Shown piece after piece: positions 7,002 through 16,290 of a DNA stretch of 33,303 bases (position 1 is the first letter of the stretch; the number at the start of each line of letters is the position of its first letter). Both the position numbers and the translations under genes were made by a program. Below the pieces are notes generated by a model that worked only from the letters and a program-made list of their open reading frames with translations, did not search any database and had not been told where the DNA came from. This stretch comes from an uncultured Eubacterium sp. (GTDB taxonomy: Bacteria; Bacillota; Clostridia; Peptostreptococcales; Anaerovoracaceae). The stretch is taken from contig CABUXV010000020.1 in assembly GCA_902495595.1 (NCBI GenBank), positions 1-33,303 of the forward strand. The letters run 5' to 3'.

Positions 7002-7493
7002 ATGGCGCTTAGAAACATTATTGAAGACGGAGACCCTGTACTTAGAAAGAAATGCAGAGAAGTAGGAGAAGTAACGGACAGAACGAGAATGATTCTTGAC
7101 GATATGGTAGAAACTATGAGAGAGGCAAAAGGCGTGGGGCTTGCAGCTCCGCAGGTGGGAATTGTCAGAAGAATGTTTGTTGCAGAACCTGAACCGGGTA
7201 ACGTATATTATTTTGTAAATCCTGAAATAACTTCAAGGGAAGGGATTCAGGAGAGTGAAGAGGGATGCCTTTCGCTGCCGGGATATATTGGACTGGTAGA
7301 CAGACCGGAGAAGATAAGCATAAAGGGACTGGACAGAGAAGGAAATTTGCAGCAATATGATTTTGAAGGCTTTGAGGCAATTGTAATGAGCCATGAGTAT
7401 GATCATCTTGATGGAATACTTTATAAAGATAAGGCGAAAGAAATGTATGAAATTACTGAAGAGGGAAAAAACACAGGAGATGTTGAAGGATGA
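7002..7493 (+). CDS. def: Peptide deformylase
   Basis: Removes the formyl group from the N-terminal Met of new proteins; metal enzyme acting at the ribosome exit. The 163-residue protein has all three motifs: GVGLAAPQ at 44-51, EEGCLSL with metal ligand C89, and HEYDH with H131, E132 and H135. AGGAGGG precedes the ATG. Its stop overlaps the fmt start in ATGA, so the enzyme that adds and the enzyme that removes the formyl group are translationally coupled. Confidence 0.97.
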   Translation: MALRNIIEDGDPVLRKKCREVGEVTDRTRMILDDMVETMREAKGVGLAAPQVGIVRRMFVAEPEPGNVYYFVNPEITSREGIQESEEGCLSLPGYIGLVDRPEKISIKGLDREGNLQQYDFEGFEAIVMSHEYDHLDGILYKDKAKEMYEITEEGKNTGDVEG

Positions 7494-8413
7494 AAATAGT
7501 TTATATGGGGACTCCGGAGTTTGCGGTGCCGTCTTTAGAGGCTCTTTATAAAGCCGGACATGAAATTTGTTATGTTGTTACACAGCCTGATGCAGTTAGG
7601 GACAGGGGAAGGAAAGTAAAGTTTTCACCTGTAAAAGAAAAAGCGCTTGAACTTGGAATAGAAGTTTTGCAGCCAAAACGTATCAGAGAAGACGTAGGTT
7701 TCATAGAAAAGATAAGAATGGCAGCCCCCGATATAATTGCTGTAGCTGCTTATGGGCAGATACTTCCTAAAGAAATTCTCGATATTCCGAGTCTTGGATG
7801 TATAAATGTACATGGCTCTCTTTTGCCTAGATTCAGAGGCGCAGCTCCTGTGCAAAGGGCCATCATGGCAGGAGATGAAGAAACCGGAATAACTATAATG
7901 TATATGGAGGAAGGTCTTGATACAGGGGACATGCTTTCCAAAAAATCCACAAAGATTGGAAGCAAAAATGGACAGCAGCTGCATGATGAGCTGGCAGAAA
8001 TGGGAGCGGAACTGCTTGTTAAAACCCTTTCTGATATAAATAATATTAAAGGCGAAAAGCAGGATGATGAGAAAGCAACTTATGCGCCGATGATATCAAA
8101 ACAGGACGGGCATATAGATTTTTCAAAATCTCCGGAGGAAATTGAAAGAATGATAAGAGCTTTTGATCCTTGGCCGGGTTCATATTCATATTTGAACGAT
8201 AAACCTATGAAGTTCTGGAAAGCAGAAGCTTTAAATGATTGCACGGAAAGTGAAAACGGTACTGTAATCGCGGCCGGAAAGCAGGGGATTGATGTCGCGG
8301 CATCGGGAAGAGTTCTGAGAATAAAAGAAATACAGATGCCTGGCAAAAAAAGAGTTATGGCAGAGGAATATTTAAAAGGTAATTTAATTGAAATTGGAAC
8401 CGTTTTAAGATAA
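7490..8413 (+). CDS. fmt: Methionyl-tRNA formyltransferase
   Basis: Formylates Met-tRNA-fMet using 10-formyltetrahydrofolate. It starts with MGTPEFAVPSLEALY; the hallmark HGSLLPRFRGAAP carries N106 and H108, and D144 lies in EEGLDTG, at the same positions as in the E. coli enzyme. The C-terminal OB-fold tRNA-binding part starts near residue 205. 307 residues, the usual length. AGGAGA lies nine bases before the ATG, inside def. Confidence 0.97.
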   Translation: MKIVYMGTPEFAVPSLEALYKAGHEICYVVTQPDAVRDRGRKVKFSPVKEKALELGIEVLQPKRIREDVGFIEKIRMAAPDIIAVAAYGQILPKEILDIPSLGCINVHGSLLPRFRGAAPVQRAIMAGDEETGITIMYMEEGLDTGDMLSKKSTKIGSKNGQQLHDELAEMGAELLVKTLSDINNIKGEKQDDEKATYAPMISKQDGHIDFSKSPEEIERMIRAFDPWPGSYSYLNDKPMKFWKAEALNDCTESENGTVIAAGKQGIDVAASGRVLRIKEIQMPGKKRVMAEEYLKGNLIEIGTVLR

Positions 8414-8436
8414 AATATTTTTTAAGGGGTGATTTT

Positions 8437-9141
8437 ATGTATTTTGGAATGTTTGACCCGACGATAGTTATTTTAATACCTGCGATATTGTTTGCTCTTT
8501 ATGCGCAGTCAAAGGTTAGTACGGCTTATAATAAATATCTCAGAATAAACAACAGGAGAGGGATTACGGGAAGACAGGCTGCAAGAATGATACTGGATTA
8601 TAATGGGCTTCATCATGTTCCCATAGAGATGGTTTCGGGTACGCTTACAGACCATTACGACCCGAGAAAGGATGTTATGCGACTTTCAAGCGAAGTATAT
8701 AACGGGACATCGCTGGCATCAGTAAGTATTGCCGCTCATGAATCCGGTCATGCTATACAGGATGGGACAGCTTACGGGTTTCTGAAGTTCAGAAATGCTA
8801 TAGCTCCTGTTGTAAACATAGTTTCTGTTGCTTCATGGCCTCTGCTGCTGATAGGTCTTTTTATAATATGGCAGGGGAATTTGGCTACAGGAAATCTTGT
8901 TTTTAATCTGGGTATTGCATTTTTTGTAGTGGTAGTCCTGTTTCATACGGTGACATTGCCTGTAGAGCTTAATGCCAGCAAGAGAGCTATAAGACAGCTG
9001 GTAGATTTAAATATAATTGATGGAAGTGAGGCCAAGGGCGCTAAAAAAGTATTATCGGCTGCAGCGATGACGTATGTGGCTGCATTAGCGACTGCGGTAG
9101 CGAATTTGATAAGAATCCTTTTGATTAGGGGGCGTGATTGA
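8437..9141 (+). CDS. Membrane zinc metallopeptidase (YugP-like, Zn_peptidase_2)
   Basis: Putative membrane-bound neutral zinc protease of the YugP family; its physiological substrate is not known. An N-terminal membrane segment (about 8-24) is followed by a soluble region with the zinc motif HESGH at 101-105 and two or three further hydrophobic segments (about 118-138, 146-170 and 205-225). 234 residues, full length. AAGGGG precedes the ATG. It sits in the same place, between fmt and rsmB, in other Clostridia operons. Its stop shares one base with the rsmB start (TGATG). Confidence 0.9.
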   Translation: MYFGMFDPTIVILIPAILFALYAQSKVSTAYNKYLRINNRRGITGRQAARMILDYNGLHHVPIEMVSGTLTDHYDPRKDVMRLSSEVYNGTSLASVSIAAHESGHAIQDGTAYGFLKFRNAIAPVVNIVSVASWPLLLIGLFIIWQGNLATGNLVFNLGIAFFVVVVLFHTVTLPVELNASKRAIRQLVDLNIIDGSEAKGAKKVLSAAAMTYVAALATAVANLIRILLIRGRD

Positions 9142-10433
9142 TGGATGTAAACAGAAAAACATCGTATTTGGTACTTGTGGACGTGGAAACAAAAAAAGCA
9201 TATTCAAATTTAGCGATTAATCACCATATAATCGTGAATAAACCAAATTCACAAGGTTTTGTACGCGAGCTTGTCTATGGTGTGCTGGAAAATAAACTGA
9301 CACTTGATTACTATATTGATTTGCTTGTAAAAGACGGCATAGAAAGTCTTAGGACGCCGGAGCTTACGATAATGAGAATGGGAATATATCAGCTGGGATA
9401 TATGGATTCAGTTCCGGAGTATGCTGCTGTAAATGAAAGTGTGGTTCTTGCCAAAAAATACTGCAAGAGCAAAGCAGGACTTATAAACGGAGTGCTGAGG
9501 GAATATCTGAATAAGAAGATACAGCTAAGACTTCCGGACAGGGGTGAAGATGAGATAAGATACTTGTCTATAAAATATTCATATGCCCCTTGGATAATAG
9601 AGCTGTGGCTTGAACACTACAGCGTTAATTTTGTAGAAGAGCTTTTAAAGGCAGGAAATGAGACTCCGCCTATGACAGTCAGGCTTAACTGGCTGAGAAT
9701 AATGAAAGACGATCTTGTAAAAAAACTTGAAGACAGAGGCTTTGAAACTGAAGACGGCGTGATGTGTCAAAACGCATTGAATGTAAAAGGCAGCAGGCTT
9801 TTGGAATCAGATATGTATAAATTGGGACTCTTTACGCCTCAGGATGAGAGCTCAATGCTGGTAGCTGAAAAGCTGAATCCTAAACATGGAGACTTGGTTA
9901 TGGATGTATGCGCTGCTCCCGGAGGAAAGACAACTGCCATAGCGGAAAGAATGAACAATACAGGAAAGATAATAGCTTCTGACATATACAGAAGAAAACT
10001 TGACCTTATAGATAAAGAAGCCGAAAGACTAGGGATAACCAATATTGAAACCAGGTCATGGGATGCAACCAGAGTGGATTCATCCATGGTACAAAAAGCT
10101 GATAAGGTGTTGGTAGACGCTCCGTGCTCAGGACTTGGAGTTGTCAGAAGAAAACCGGAAATAAAATATAAGGAATATACAGCTGAAATGGAGCTTCTTC
10201 CAAAGAAACAGCTTGCCATACTTTCAGCGTCGTCAAAGTACGTTAAGCCGGGCGGAATACTTCTTTACAGTACATGTACTGTAAATCCGAAAGAAAATGA
10301 GAAAGTAATAGAAGCCTTTTTAAAGAAAAATTTATCCTTTAAAAAAGTGGAAAGGACTCTCTTACTGCCTAGCGTAAATGGAACAGACGGATTCTTTATA
10401 TGCGTTATGAAGAAAAACGATAGTTTAATATGA
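9141..10433 (+). CDS. rsmB: 16S rRNA m5C967 methyltransferase RsmB
   Basis: Methylates C967 (E. coli numbering) of 16S rRNA with SAM. The first 140 residues form a NusB-like RNA-binding domain (RELVYGVLENKLTLDYYI, RMGIYQLGYMD, AVNESVVLAKKYC). The Rossmann methyltransferase part has DVCAAPGGKT for SAM, and two cysteines typical of m5C enzymes: DAPCSGLG and the nucleophile in YSTCTVNP. ATG 9141 is preferred over TTG 9138 because AGGGGG is well spaced for it. The 23S rRNA methyltransferase gene rlmN that usually follows in Firmicutes is absent; prpC starts 28 bp on. Confidence 0.96.
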   Translation: MDVNRKTSYLVLVDVETKKAYSNLAINHHIIVNKPNSQGFVRELVYGVLENKLTLDYYIDLLVKDGIESLRTPELTIMRMGIYQLGYMDSVPEYAAVNESVVLAKKYCKSKAGLINGVLREYLNKKIQLRLPDRGEDEIRYLSIKYSYAPWIIELWLEHYSVNFVEELLKAGNETPPMTVRLNWLRIMKDDLVKKLEDRGFETEDGVMCQNALNVKGSRLLESDMYKLGLFTPQDESSMLVAEKLNPKHGDLVMDVCAAPGGKTTAIAERMNNTGKIIASDIYRRKLDLIDKEAERLGITNIETRSWDATRVDSSMVQKADKVLVDAPCSGLGVVRRKPEIKYKEYTAEMELLPKKQLAILSASSKYVKPGGILLYSTCTVNPKENEKVIEAFLKKNLSFKKVERTLLLPSVNGTDGFFICVMKKNDSLI

Positions 10434-10461
10434 TATTAAACGGAGGAAAGGCAGATAGATA

Positions 10462-11190
10462 ATGGTGCAGATAGGGTTTAAATGCGATAAAGGAATTGTT
10501 CGTGAGAATAATGAAGATGCTTGTTTTGTAATCCCAAGCCATAATGTCTATATTGTTGCTGACGGAGTAGGAGGCAACAATTCCGGAGAGGTTGCAAGCA
10601 GGACTGCTGTCAGTGAGATAGCAAAGGTTGTAAATGCAACGGGAATGGATAGATATAAAACGCCGGAAGATATATTCGGTTTTTTTGCTGAAACTATGGA
10701 AGAGGCAAATTCGCAGATATATAAGATGGGACTGGAGCTGGCTGAAAACAGAGGAATGGCGACTACGGCAGTTGTTGCTTATATAAGGCATAATACTGCC
10801 TATATAGTGAATATAGGAGATAGTCGTGCGTATTTATTCAGGGATAATCAGATGGGACAAATTACAAGAGACCATACTTATGTTAATGAACTGATTGATA
10901 AAGGAGTAATAACAGAGGATGAGGCTGAAAATCATGAGCAAAAAAATGTTATAACAAAGGCTCTAGGTACAGAACATTTTGCAGAACCTGATTTTTATAA
11001 GGTTAATGTTGCAAAAGATGATATACTTATGCTTTGCTCGGACGGGCTTTATGGAGAGGTTTCGGGAAACCGCATTGCAGAGATTCTTGGTTCGGGAAAG
11101 AATATGAACGATGTCTGCAGTGATCTGGTGGAAGAAGCTGTAAAAGCAGGCGGAAGAGATAATATAACAGTTATTTGTTTGAAAATATAA
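10462..11190 (+). CDS. prpC: PP2C-type Ser/Thr protein phosphatase (PrpC/Stp)
   Basis: Metal-dependent phosphatase that reverses phosphorylation by the PASTA kinase encoded next. 242 residues with PP2C motifs in order: RENNED (14-19), ADGVGG with a metal aspartate near 34, GMATTAV, IGDSRAY, ITRDHT, LMLCSDGLYGEV and DNITV. Cytosolic, no membrane segment. GGAGGAAAGG lies 10-14 bases before the ATG, and 16 bp separate the stop from prkC. Confidence 0.96.
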   Translation: MVQIGFKCDKGIVRENNEDACFVIPSHNVYIVADGVGGNNSGEVASRTAVSEIAKVVNATGMDRYKTPEDIFGFFAETMEEANSQIYKMGLELAENRGMATTAVVAYIRHNTAYIVNIGDSRAYLFRDNQMGQITRDHTYVNELIDKGVITEDEAENHEQKNVITKALGTEHFAEPDFYKVNVAKDDILMLCSDGLYGEVSGNRIAEILGSGKNMNDVCSDLVEEAVKAGGRDNITVICLKI

Positions 11191-11206
11191 ATTTTAGGAG
11201 GAAAAC

Positions 11207-12952
11207 ATGAGCAATAAGGTACTCGCAGGCAGATATGAGCTGTTCGAGAGAGTTGGCGAAGGCGGAATGTCTGTTGTATATAAGGCAAAAGATAAGCTGC
11301 TCAATCGTTTTGTAGCAATTAAAATTTTAAAACCTGAATTTATAAATGACCATAAATTCATAGATAGTTTCAGGAGAGAATCACAGGCGGCGGCAAGTCT
11401 GTCGCATCCTAATATTGTAAATATATACGATGTAGGCAGGGAAGGAAATATCCACTACATAGTAATGGAACTTATAGAAGGCAGAACGCTGAGCGATTAT
11501 ATAAAAGAACAGGGAGCTATGTCTTATCCTAAGGTTATAGCTTTGTCAAAACAAATTGCTGCGGCGCTTGCTTTTGCACATAAAAACCATATAATCCACA
11601 GAGATGTGAAACCTCACAATGTTATGCTTACCCCCAACGGTACAGCGAAAATAACTGACTTCGGTATAGCTAAAGCTGTGAATGCGGCAACCATAGTTGA
11701 TAATACCGATGGAATTATAGGTTCGGTGCACTATTTTTCTCCTGAGCAGGCAAGGGGAGGATATGTTGACGAGAAATCAGATATATACTCTCTGGGAATA
11801 GTTATGTATGAAATGCTTACGGGAAGAGTTCCATTTGATGGAGATAATCCCGTTAATATAGCTCTTATGCATATAAACGGAGAAATGGTTCCTCCTTCAA
11901 AGCTTGTTGCGGGAGTACCGCCGGCTCTTGAACATATAATAATGAAATGTACCGATAAATATCCGGTAAACAGGTTTGCTTCAGCGGAAGAACTTATCGA
12001 AGCGCTGAACAACCTGGAGTTTGTGGGAAGCGTGGTAGGAAATTCGGTGCTGATGGGAAATGGAAACGCTGGCGGCAGAGGACCTATAGCAGAGACTGAT
12101 TATGACGACGGCGAAGATGAATACTACGAAGATGAGTATGAAGACGAAAGAGCGAAGAAAAAAGGCAAGAAAAAGCCTATGGACAAAAAGAAAAAGATAA
12201 TCATCATCGCTGCAGCAGCTGTGGCTGCTATTGCAATAGGTGTAATAATAGCATTTGCTACAGGTCTTTTAGGCGGAAAGGAAATAGAAGCTCCTGATTT
12301 TAAAAATATGACTTTGGAACAGGCAAAAGATGCGGCAAAGGAATATGAAATTAAAATAAAAGAGGGCGATGAAGTAGTAAGCGAGGATGTTGATAAAGGA
12401 CTGATAGTATCTCAGGACCCGGCAGCAGGTGAAACTATAAAAACCGGAAGCACTATTACTGTAAATATAAGCAAAGGTCTTGGTGACGGCTCGGTTCCTA
12501 ATTTGGAAGGAAAGATGCAGAGCGAGCTGGAAGAATATCTTGAAGCAGCAGGGTTTAAACTCGGAAATGTAAGCACAGAAGCAAGTGAAGAGGAAAAGGG
12601 AACAGTTCTGAGCCAATCGCCGGGAGCAGGAGAAGAAGTTGAAAAGGGAACGGCGATAGATGTAGTTGTAAGCGACGGTTCAAAAGCAAAGGCTGTTGTT
12701 CCGTATCTTGTAGGAAAGTCAATAGGCGATGCTCAGTCAGCTTTATCTAATGCAGGGCTTAAAATGGGCTCTATAAGTTATGAATACAGCAGTACTTATG
12801 CGGAAGGTGAAGTAATATGGCAGCAATATGATGCTAACGCTCAGCTCGATAAAGGTTCTTCTGTAAGAGTCAGAGTGAGCAAAGGTGCAAAACCTGAACA
12901 GACTTCACCTACAAATAGCGGCGGCTCAGGCGGAGAAGAGGACAGCGACTGA
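11207..12952 (+). CDS. prkC: PASTA-domain Ser/Thr protein kinase (PrkC/Stk1)
   Basis: Transmembrane kinase that senses peptidoglycan or lipid II fragments and controls growth, division and, in spore formers, germination. 581 residues. Kinase lobe: GEGGMSVVYKA, K39 in VAIKILK, catalytic D133 in HRDVKPHNV, D151 in DFG. An acidic then lysine-rich juxtamembrane stretch (about 298-330) leads to one membrane helix (331-356). Outside are three PASTA repeats (about 360-427, 430-500, 503-568) and a short Ser/Gly tail. AGGAGG precedes the ATG at the ideal distance. Confidence 0.97.
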   Translation: MSNKVLAGRYELFERVGEGGMSVVYKAKDKLLNRFVAIKILKPEFINDHKFIDSFRRESQAAASLSHPNIVNIYDVGREGNIHYIVMELIEGRTLSDYIKEQGAMSYPKVIALSKQIAAALAFAHKNHIIHRDVKPHNVMLTPNGTAKITDFGIAKAVNAATIVDNTDGIIGSVHYFSPEQARGGYVDEKSDIYSLGIVMYEMLTGRVPFDGDNPVNIALMHINGEMVPPSKLVAGVPPALEHIIMKCTDKYPVNRFASAEELIEALNNLEFVGSVVGNSVLMGNGNAGGRGPIAETDYDDGEDEYYEDEYEDERAKKKGKKKPMDKKKKIIIIAAAAVAAIAIGVIIAFATGLLGGKEIEAPDFKNMTLEQAKDAAKEYEIKIKEGDEVVSEDVDKGLIVSQDPAAGETIKTGSTITVNISKGLGDGSVPNLEGKMQSELEEYLEAAGFKLGNVSTEASEEEKGTVLSQSPGAGEEVEKGTAIDVVVSDGSKAKAVVPYLVGKSIGDAQSALSNAGLKMGSISYEYSSTYAEGEVIWQQYDANAQLDKGSSVRVRVSKGAKPEQTSPTNSGGSGGEEDSD

Positions 12953-12953
12953 T

Positions 12954-13865
12954 ATGGCTTTTGCAGATGGTTTAATAATTAAAGGTATCGCCGGATTTTA
13001 TTATGTAAAATCCGGCGATGAAGTATACAGGTGCAAAGCGAGAGGGATATTTAAAAAGAAGGATATAAAACCTGCCGTTGGAGATAGGGTCGCGCTTGAG
13101 ATCATGCCTGAAAACGATGACAGTCTGATAACGGACATATATCCGAGAAAAAATAGTTTTATACGTCCCTTTATAACAAATGTGGATTGTTTTGCAGTTG
13201 TAACGGCAGTTGCCTCACCTGTACCGATTTTGTCTGTCATAGATAAATTTCTTGTTATGGCGGAGAAAAGTGGTACAGATATTGTGCTGTGTATCAATAA
13301 ATGTGATATAGCAGAAGATACGATTAAATCCAAAGGGAGAAAAGCCAATGAAAATCTCGAATTGCTGCGCAATATATATGAAAATATATATCCTGTGGTA
13401 ATGATGGATAACAAAACAGGGCGAGGAATTGAAGACTTTAAAAGGTTGATATCGGGAAAACACGTAGCCCTTGCAGGCCCTTCCGGTGTGGGCAAGTCAA
13501 CTATATTAAACAGACTTATTCCCCATGCAGTTGCGCAGACAGGCAACGTAAGCCATAAGTCGGACAGAGGAAAGCATACCACACGTCATTCGGAACTGTT
13601 TGCGCTGGATGATAAAGGTTCCATGGTTTTTGATACTCCGGGATTTACATCTTTTGATATAGTTGATTCGGAGGAAGAAGAACTGCAGCACCTTTACCCT
13701 GAAATAGAGCGGGAGCTGGGAAGCTGCAAATACCATAACTGCCGGCACATATCCGAGCCAGGATGCGGTGTTCTAAAGGCCCTTGAAGAAGGCAAAATAA
13801 ATGAAAACAGATATAGTTCATATAAAAATCAACTGGAAGAAATAAGAAACTCCAAACATTATTAG
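12954..13865 (+). CDS. rsgA: Ribosome small-subunit GTPase RsgA
   Basis: Circularly permuted GTPase that assists late 30S maturation. N-terminal OB domain (about 1-65), then GTPase motifs in permuted order: INKCD (G4), GPSGVGKST (G1), RGKHTT (G2) and DTPGF (G3). The C-terminal zinc finger has C-x5-C-x-H plus a later Cys (GSCKYHNCRHISEPGC). 303 residues from the ATG at 12954, one base after the prkC stop; the frame is open further upstream inside prkC but MAFADG is the natural start. The Shine-Dalgarno match is weak, so coupling to prkC translation is likely. Confidence 0.95.
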   Translation: MAFADGLIIKGIAGFYYVKSGDEVYRCKARGIFKKKDIKPAVGDRVALEIMPENDDSLITDIYPRKNSFIRPFITNVDCFAVVTAVASPVPILSVIDKFLVMAEKSGTDIVLCINKCDIAEDTIKSKGRKANENLELLRNIYENIYPVVMMDNKTGRGIEDFKRLISGKHVALAGPSGVGKSTILNRLIPHAVAQTGNVSHKSDRGKHTTRHSELFALDDKGSMVFDTPGFTSFDIVDSEEEELQHLYPEIERELGSCKYHNCRHISEPGCGVLKALEEGKINENRYSSYKNQLEEIRNSKHY

Positions 13866-13879
13866 AGAGGTGTATTACT

Positions 13880-14533
13880 ATGATGCAGTTAGCTCCATCT
13901 ATATTATCTGCGGATTTTTCAAACTTAGGTGCAGATGTAGAAAAGATAGAAAAGGCAGGTGCAAGTTTTGTTCATGTAGATGTAATGGACGGACATTTCG
14001 TACCTAATATAAGTTTCGGCGCAGCGGTTATGAAAAGTTTGTGCGCAAGAACAGCGCTTCCCTTTGATGTTCATCTGATGATAGAAAATCCGGATAAATA
14101 TTTGGAAGACTTCGTATGTGAAAATACGGAATATATTACGGTTCATCAGGAAGCATGTCCTCATATTCACAGAACCGTGCAGCATATAAAATCACTGGGA
14201 CTTAAAGCGGGCGTAGCTCTGAATCCGGGAACGCCTGTATCGTCAGTGGATTATATACTTGATGATATAGATCTGCTGCTTGTAATGTCCGTGAACCCGG
14301 GATTCGGAGGACAGAAGTTTATAATGTCATCTCTTAGAAAGATAGAAGAGATAAATGCTTTGAAGAAAGAAAGATGTCTTGATTTTAAAATAGAAATAGA
14401 CGGCGGTATAAATCTTGATAATATTAAGACTGTTACAGATGCAGGAGTTGAGATAGCGGTGGCAGGCTCTTCTGTATTCGGAGCCGAAAATATAGAAAAA
14501 AGAGTGGATGAGTTTTTAAGAATATACAGATAA
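13880..14533 (+). CDS. rpe: Ribulose-phosphate 3-epimerase
   Basis: Interconverts ribulose 5-phosphate and xylulose 5-phosphate in the pentose phosphate pathway. TIM barrel of 217 residues with LAPSILSADF, HVDVMDGHFVPN (metal His and Asp), DVHLMI, HQEAC, SVNPGFGGQKF and the phosphate site EIDGGIN followed by VAGSS. Two successive ATGs (13880 and 13883) are possible; AGAGAGG is 9 bases before the first. The thiN gene often found after rpe is absent, and plsX follows after 30 bp. Confidence 0.97.
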   Translation: MMQLAPSILSADFSNLGADVEKIEKAGASFVHVDVMDGHFVPNISFGAAVMKSLCARTALPFDVHLMIENPDKYLEDFVCENTEYITVHQEACPHIHRTVQHIKSLGLKAGVALNPGTPVSSVDYILDDIDLLLVMSVNPGFGGQKFIMSSLRKIEEINALKKERCLDFKIEIDGGINLDNIKTVTDAGVEIAVAGSSVFGAENIEKRVDEFLRIYR

Positions 14534-14563
14534 AGGCGGTAGCTTTGCGAGAAGGAGGTCAAA

Positions 14564-15589
14564 ATGAAAATTGTTTTAGACGGAATGGGCGGAGACAACG
14601 CTCCTAAGGAGATAGTTAAAGGTGCGGTGGAAGCGGCGTCTGTTATAGAAGACGATATATACATAGTCGGAAAAGAAGATGCAATAGAAGCAGAATTAAA
14701 ACTGACAGGATACGCAGGCGACAAAATACATACGGTTGCCGCTGATGAAGTTATAACTATGGAAGACAGTCCGGTAAAAGCGATAAGAAGAAAGAGCAAT
14801 TCGTCAATGGTAGTAGGTCTTAACATGATTAAAGAAGGAGCAGGCGATTTATTTATTTCAGGAGGAAATACCGGAGCTTTGGTTGTAGGTTCAAGGTTGA
14901 TACTGGGAAGAATAGATGGTATAGACAGACCTGTTTTGGCAAGTATATACCCATGTATGGGAATGGAACCGTCCATATTGGTCGATGCCGGAGCAAGCTC
15001 CGAAGCAAAGGCAGGAAATTTAGTAGAATACGGACTTATGGGAAGCATATATATGGAACACGTTTGGGGCAGAAAGAACCCAAAGGTGGGACTTGTAAAT
15101 CTTGGTGTTGAAGAAAGCAAAGGTACCAGCGTTACCAAGGATGCATATAAAAAGTTAAAGAAAGCGCCTGTAAATTTCATAGGCAATGTTGAGGCAAGAG
15201 AAGTACCAAGAGGCGCATGTGAAATAATAGTATGCGATGGCTTTGTGGGAAACGTTATTCTCAAACTGACGGAAGGTGTCGCAATGAGCATACTGGAGCT
15301 GGTAAAGAGCAAGTTGATGGAAAGCTTTAAGAGTAAAATGGCAGCCCTTATGCTTAAGCCTCAGCTGAAATCTCTGAAAAAGGATTTTGATTACGAAGAA
15401 TACGGAGGTGCGCCGGTACTTGGCGTAAACGGACCGGTATTGAAGATTCACGGTTCTTCTACGGCTAATGCGGTAAAGAATGCTATTATTAAAGGAATTC
15501 CTTATGGCAAAGAAGATGTAGTAGGCATCATTAAAAAATCCATGCTTGATTTAGAAGAGGTAATTGAGAAAGACGAAGAGGAGCAATAG
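14564..15589 (+). CDS. plsX: Phosphate acyltransferase PlsX
   Basis: Transfers the acyl group from acyl-ACP to phosphate, giving acyl-phosphate for PlsY, the first step of phospholipid synthesis. 341 residues with DGMGGDNAP at the start, FISGGNTGALV, LVDAGAS, NLGVEESKG, CDGFVGN and, late, GGAPVLGVNGP. Peripheral membrane protein in characterised cases. AAGGAGG is ideally spaced. The partner enzymes PlsY and GpsA are encoded 7-8 kb downstream in the same block. No acpP gene lies between plsX and rnc, unlike many Firmicutes. Confidence 0.97.
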   Translation: MKIVLDGMGGDNAPKEIVKGAVEAASVIEDDIYIVGKEDAIEAELKLTGYAGDKIHTVAADEVITMEDSPVKAIRRKSNSSMVVGLNMIKEGAGDLFISGGNTGALVVGSRLILGRIDGIDRPVLASIYPCMGMEPSILVDAGASSEAKAGNLVEYGLMGSIYMEHVWGRKNPKVGLVNLGVEESKGTSVTKDAYKKLKKAPVNFIGNVEAREVPRGACEIIVCDGFVGNVILKLTEGVAMSILELVKSKLMESFKSKMAALMLKPQLKSLKKDFDYEEYGGAPVLGVNGPVLKIHGSSTANAVKNAIIKGIPYGKEDVVGIIKKSMLDLEEVIEKDEEEQ

Positions 15590-15594
15590 AAAGA

Positions 15595-16290
15595 ATGAAT
15601 AATACACAGCAGCTTGAAGCCGGAATAGATTATGAATTTAAGGATAAAAAGCTTCTTGTAACCGCTGTTACTCACAGTTCATATGTTAAGGAACACTGCA
15701 AGGCGGAAAAAAGCAACGAAAGACTGGAATTCTTGGGAGATGCTTTTTTCGATGCAATAATAGGAGAAGAATTATTTAAAATTTTTCCGAATAAGGAAGA
15801 AGGGTTTTTATCAAGGATAAGAGCCACTTTAGTGTGTGAAAAATCTTTGGCAAAAGAAGCTGTGAATTTGCAGCTTGGAGAATATCTTCTTTTAGGAAAC
15901 GGAGAAGAAAAGAGCGGAGGCAGGTTTAGGGAATCAATTCTGGCTGATGCTTTAGAAGCACTGATAGGTGCGGTTTATCTTGATGGTGGATTTGAAGAAG
16001 TTAAAAGAGTCGTACTGAAATTGTTTCAGGATTCTATAATAGATGCAAAAAACGGCAAATACATCATAACAGATTATAAGACTGCAATACAGGAGCGTCT
16101 GCAGAGCAAAGGTATTACAGATATTAAGTATAATCTGATTAAGGAAATAGGTCCTGACCACGACAAAACTTTTATAGTAAGGCTTGAGGTAAACGGCAGA
16201 CCTATGAGCAAAGGCAGGGGAAAAAGCAAAAAACAGGCAGAACAGCAGGCAGCAGAGGAGCTTATGGAAAGGGATTTGAATGTACTTTAA
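15595..16290 (+). CDS. rnc: Ribonuclease III
   Basis: Double-strand-specific endoribonuclease for rRNA maturation and mRNA decay. 231 residues: RNase III domain with signature NERLEFLGDA (41-50; E45, D49) and the second acidic pair D118/E121 in ADALEALIG, then a C-terminal dsRNA-binding domain (about 155-228, ending GKSKKQAEQQAAEELM). It starts five bases after the plsX stop, with GAGGAG inside plsX. Its last 11 bases overlap the start of smc. Confidence 0.97.
   Translation: MNNTQQLEAGIDYEFKDKKLLVTAVTHSSYVKEHCKAEKSNERLEFLGDAFFDAIIGEELFKIFPNKEEGFLSRIRATLVCEKSLAKEAVNLQLGEYLLLGNGEEKSGGRFRESILADALEALIGAVYLDGGFEEVKRVVLKLFQDSIIDAKNGKYIITDYKTAIQERLQSKGITDIKYNLIKEIGPDHDKTFIVRLEVNGRPMSKGRGKSKKQAEQQAAEELMERDLNVL

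Noticed and set aside
14251..15312. 353-residue minus-strand open frame opposite rpe and plsX
   Set aside because: Low-complexity Ser/Thr/Pro/Ile-rich shadow of two well-identified genes; no start signals.
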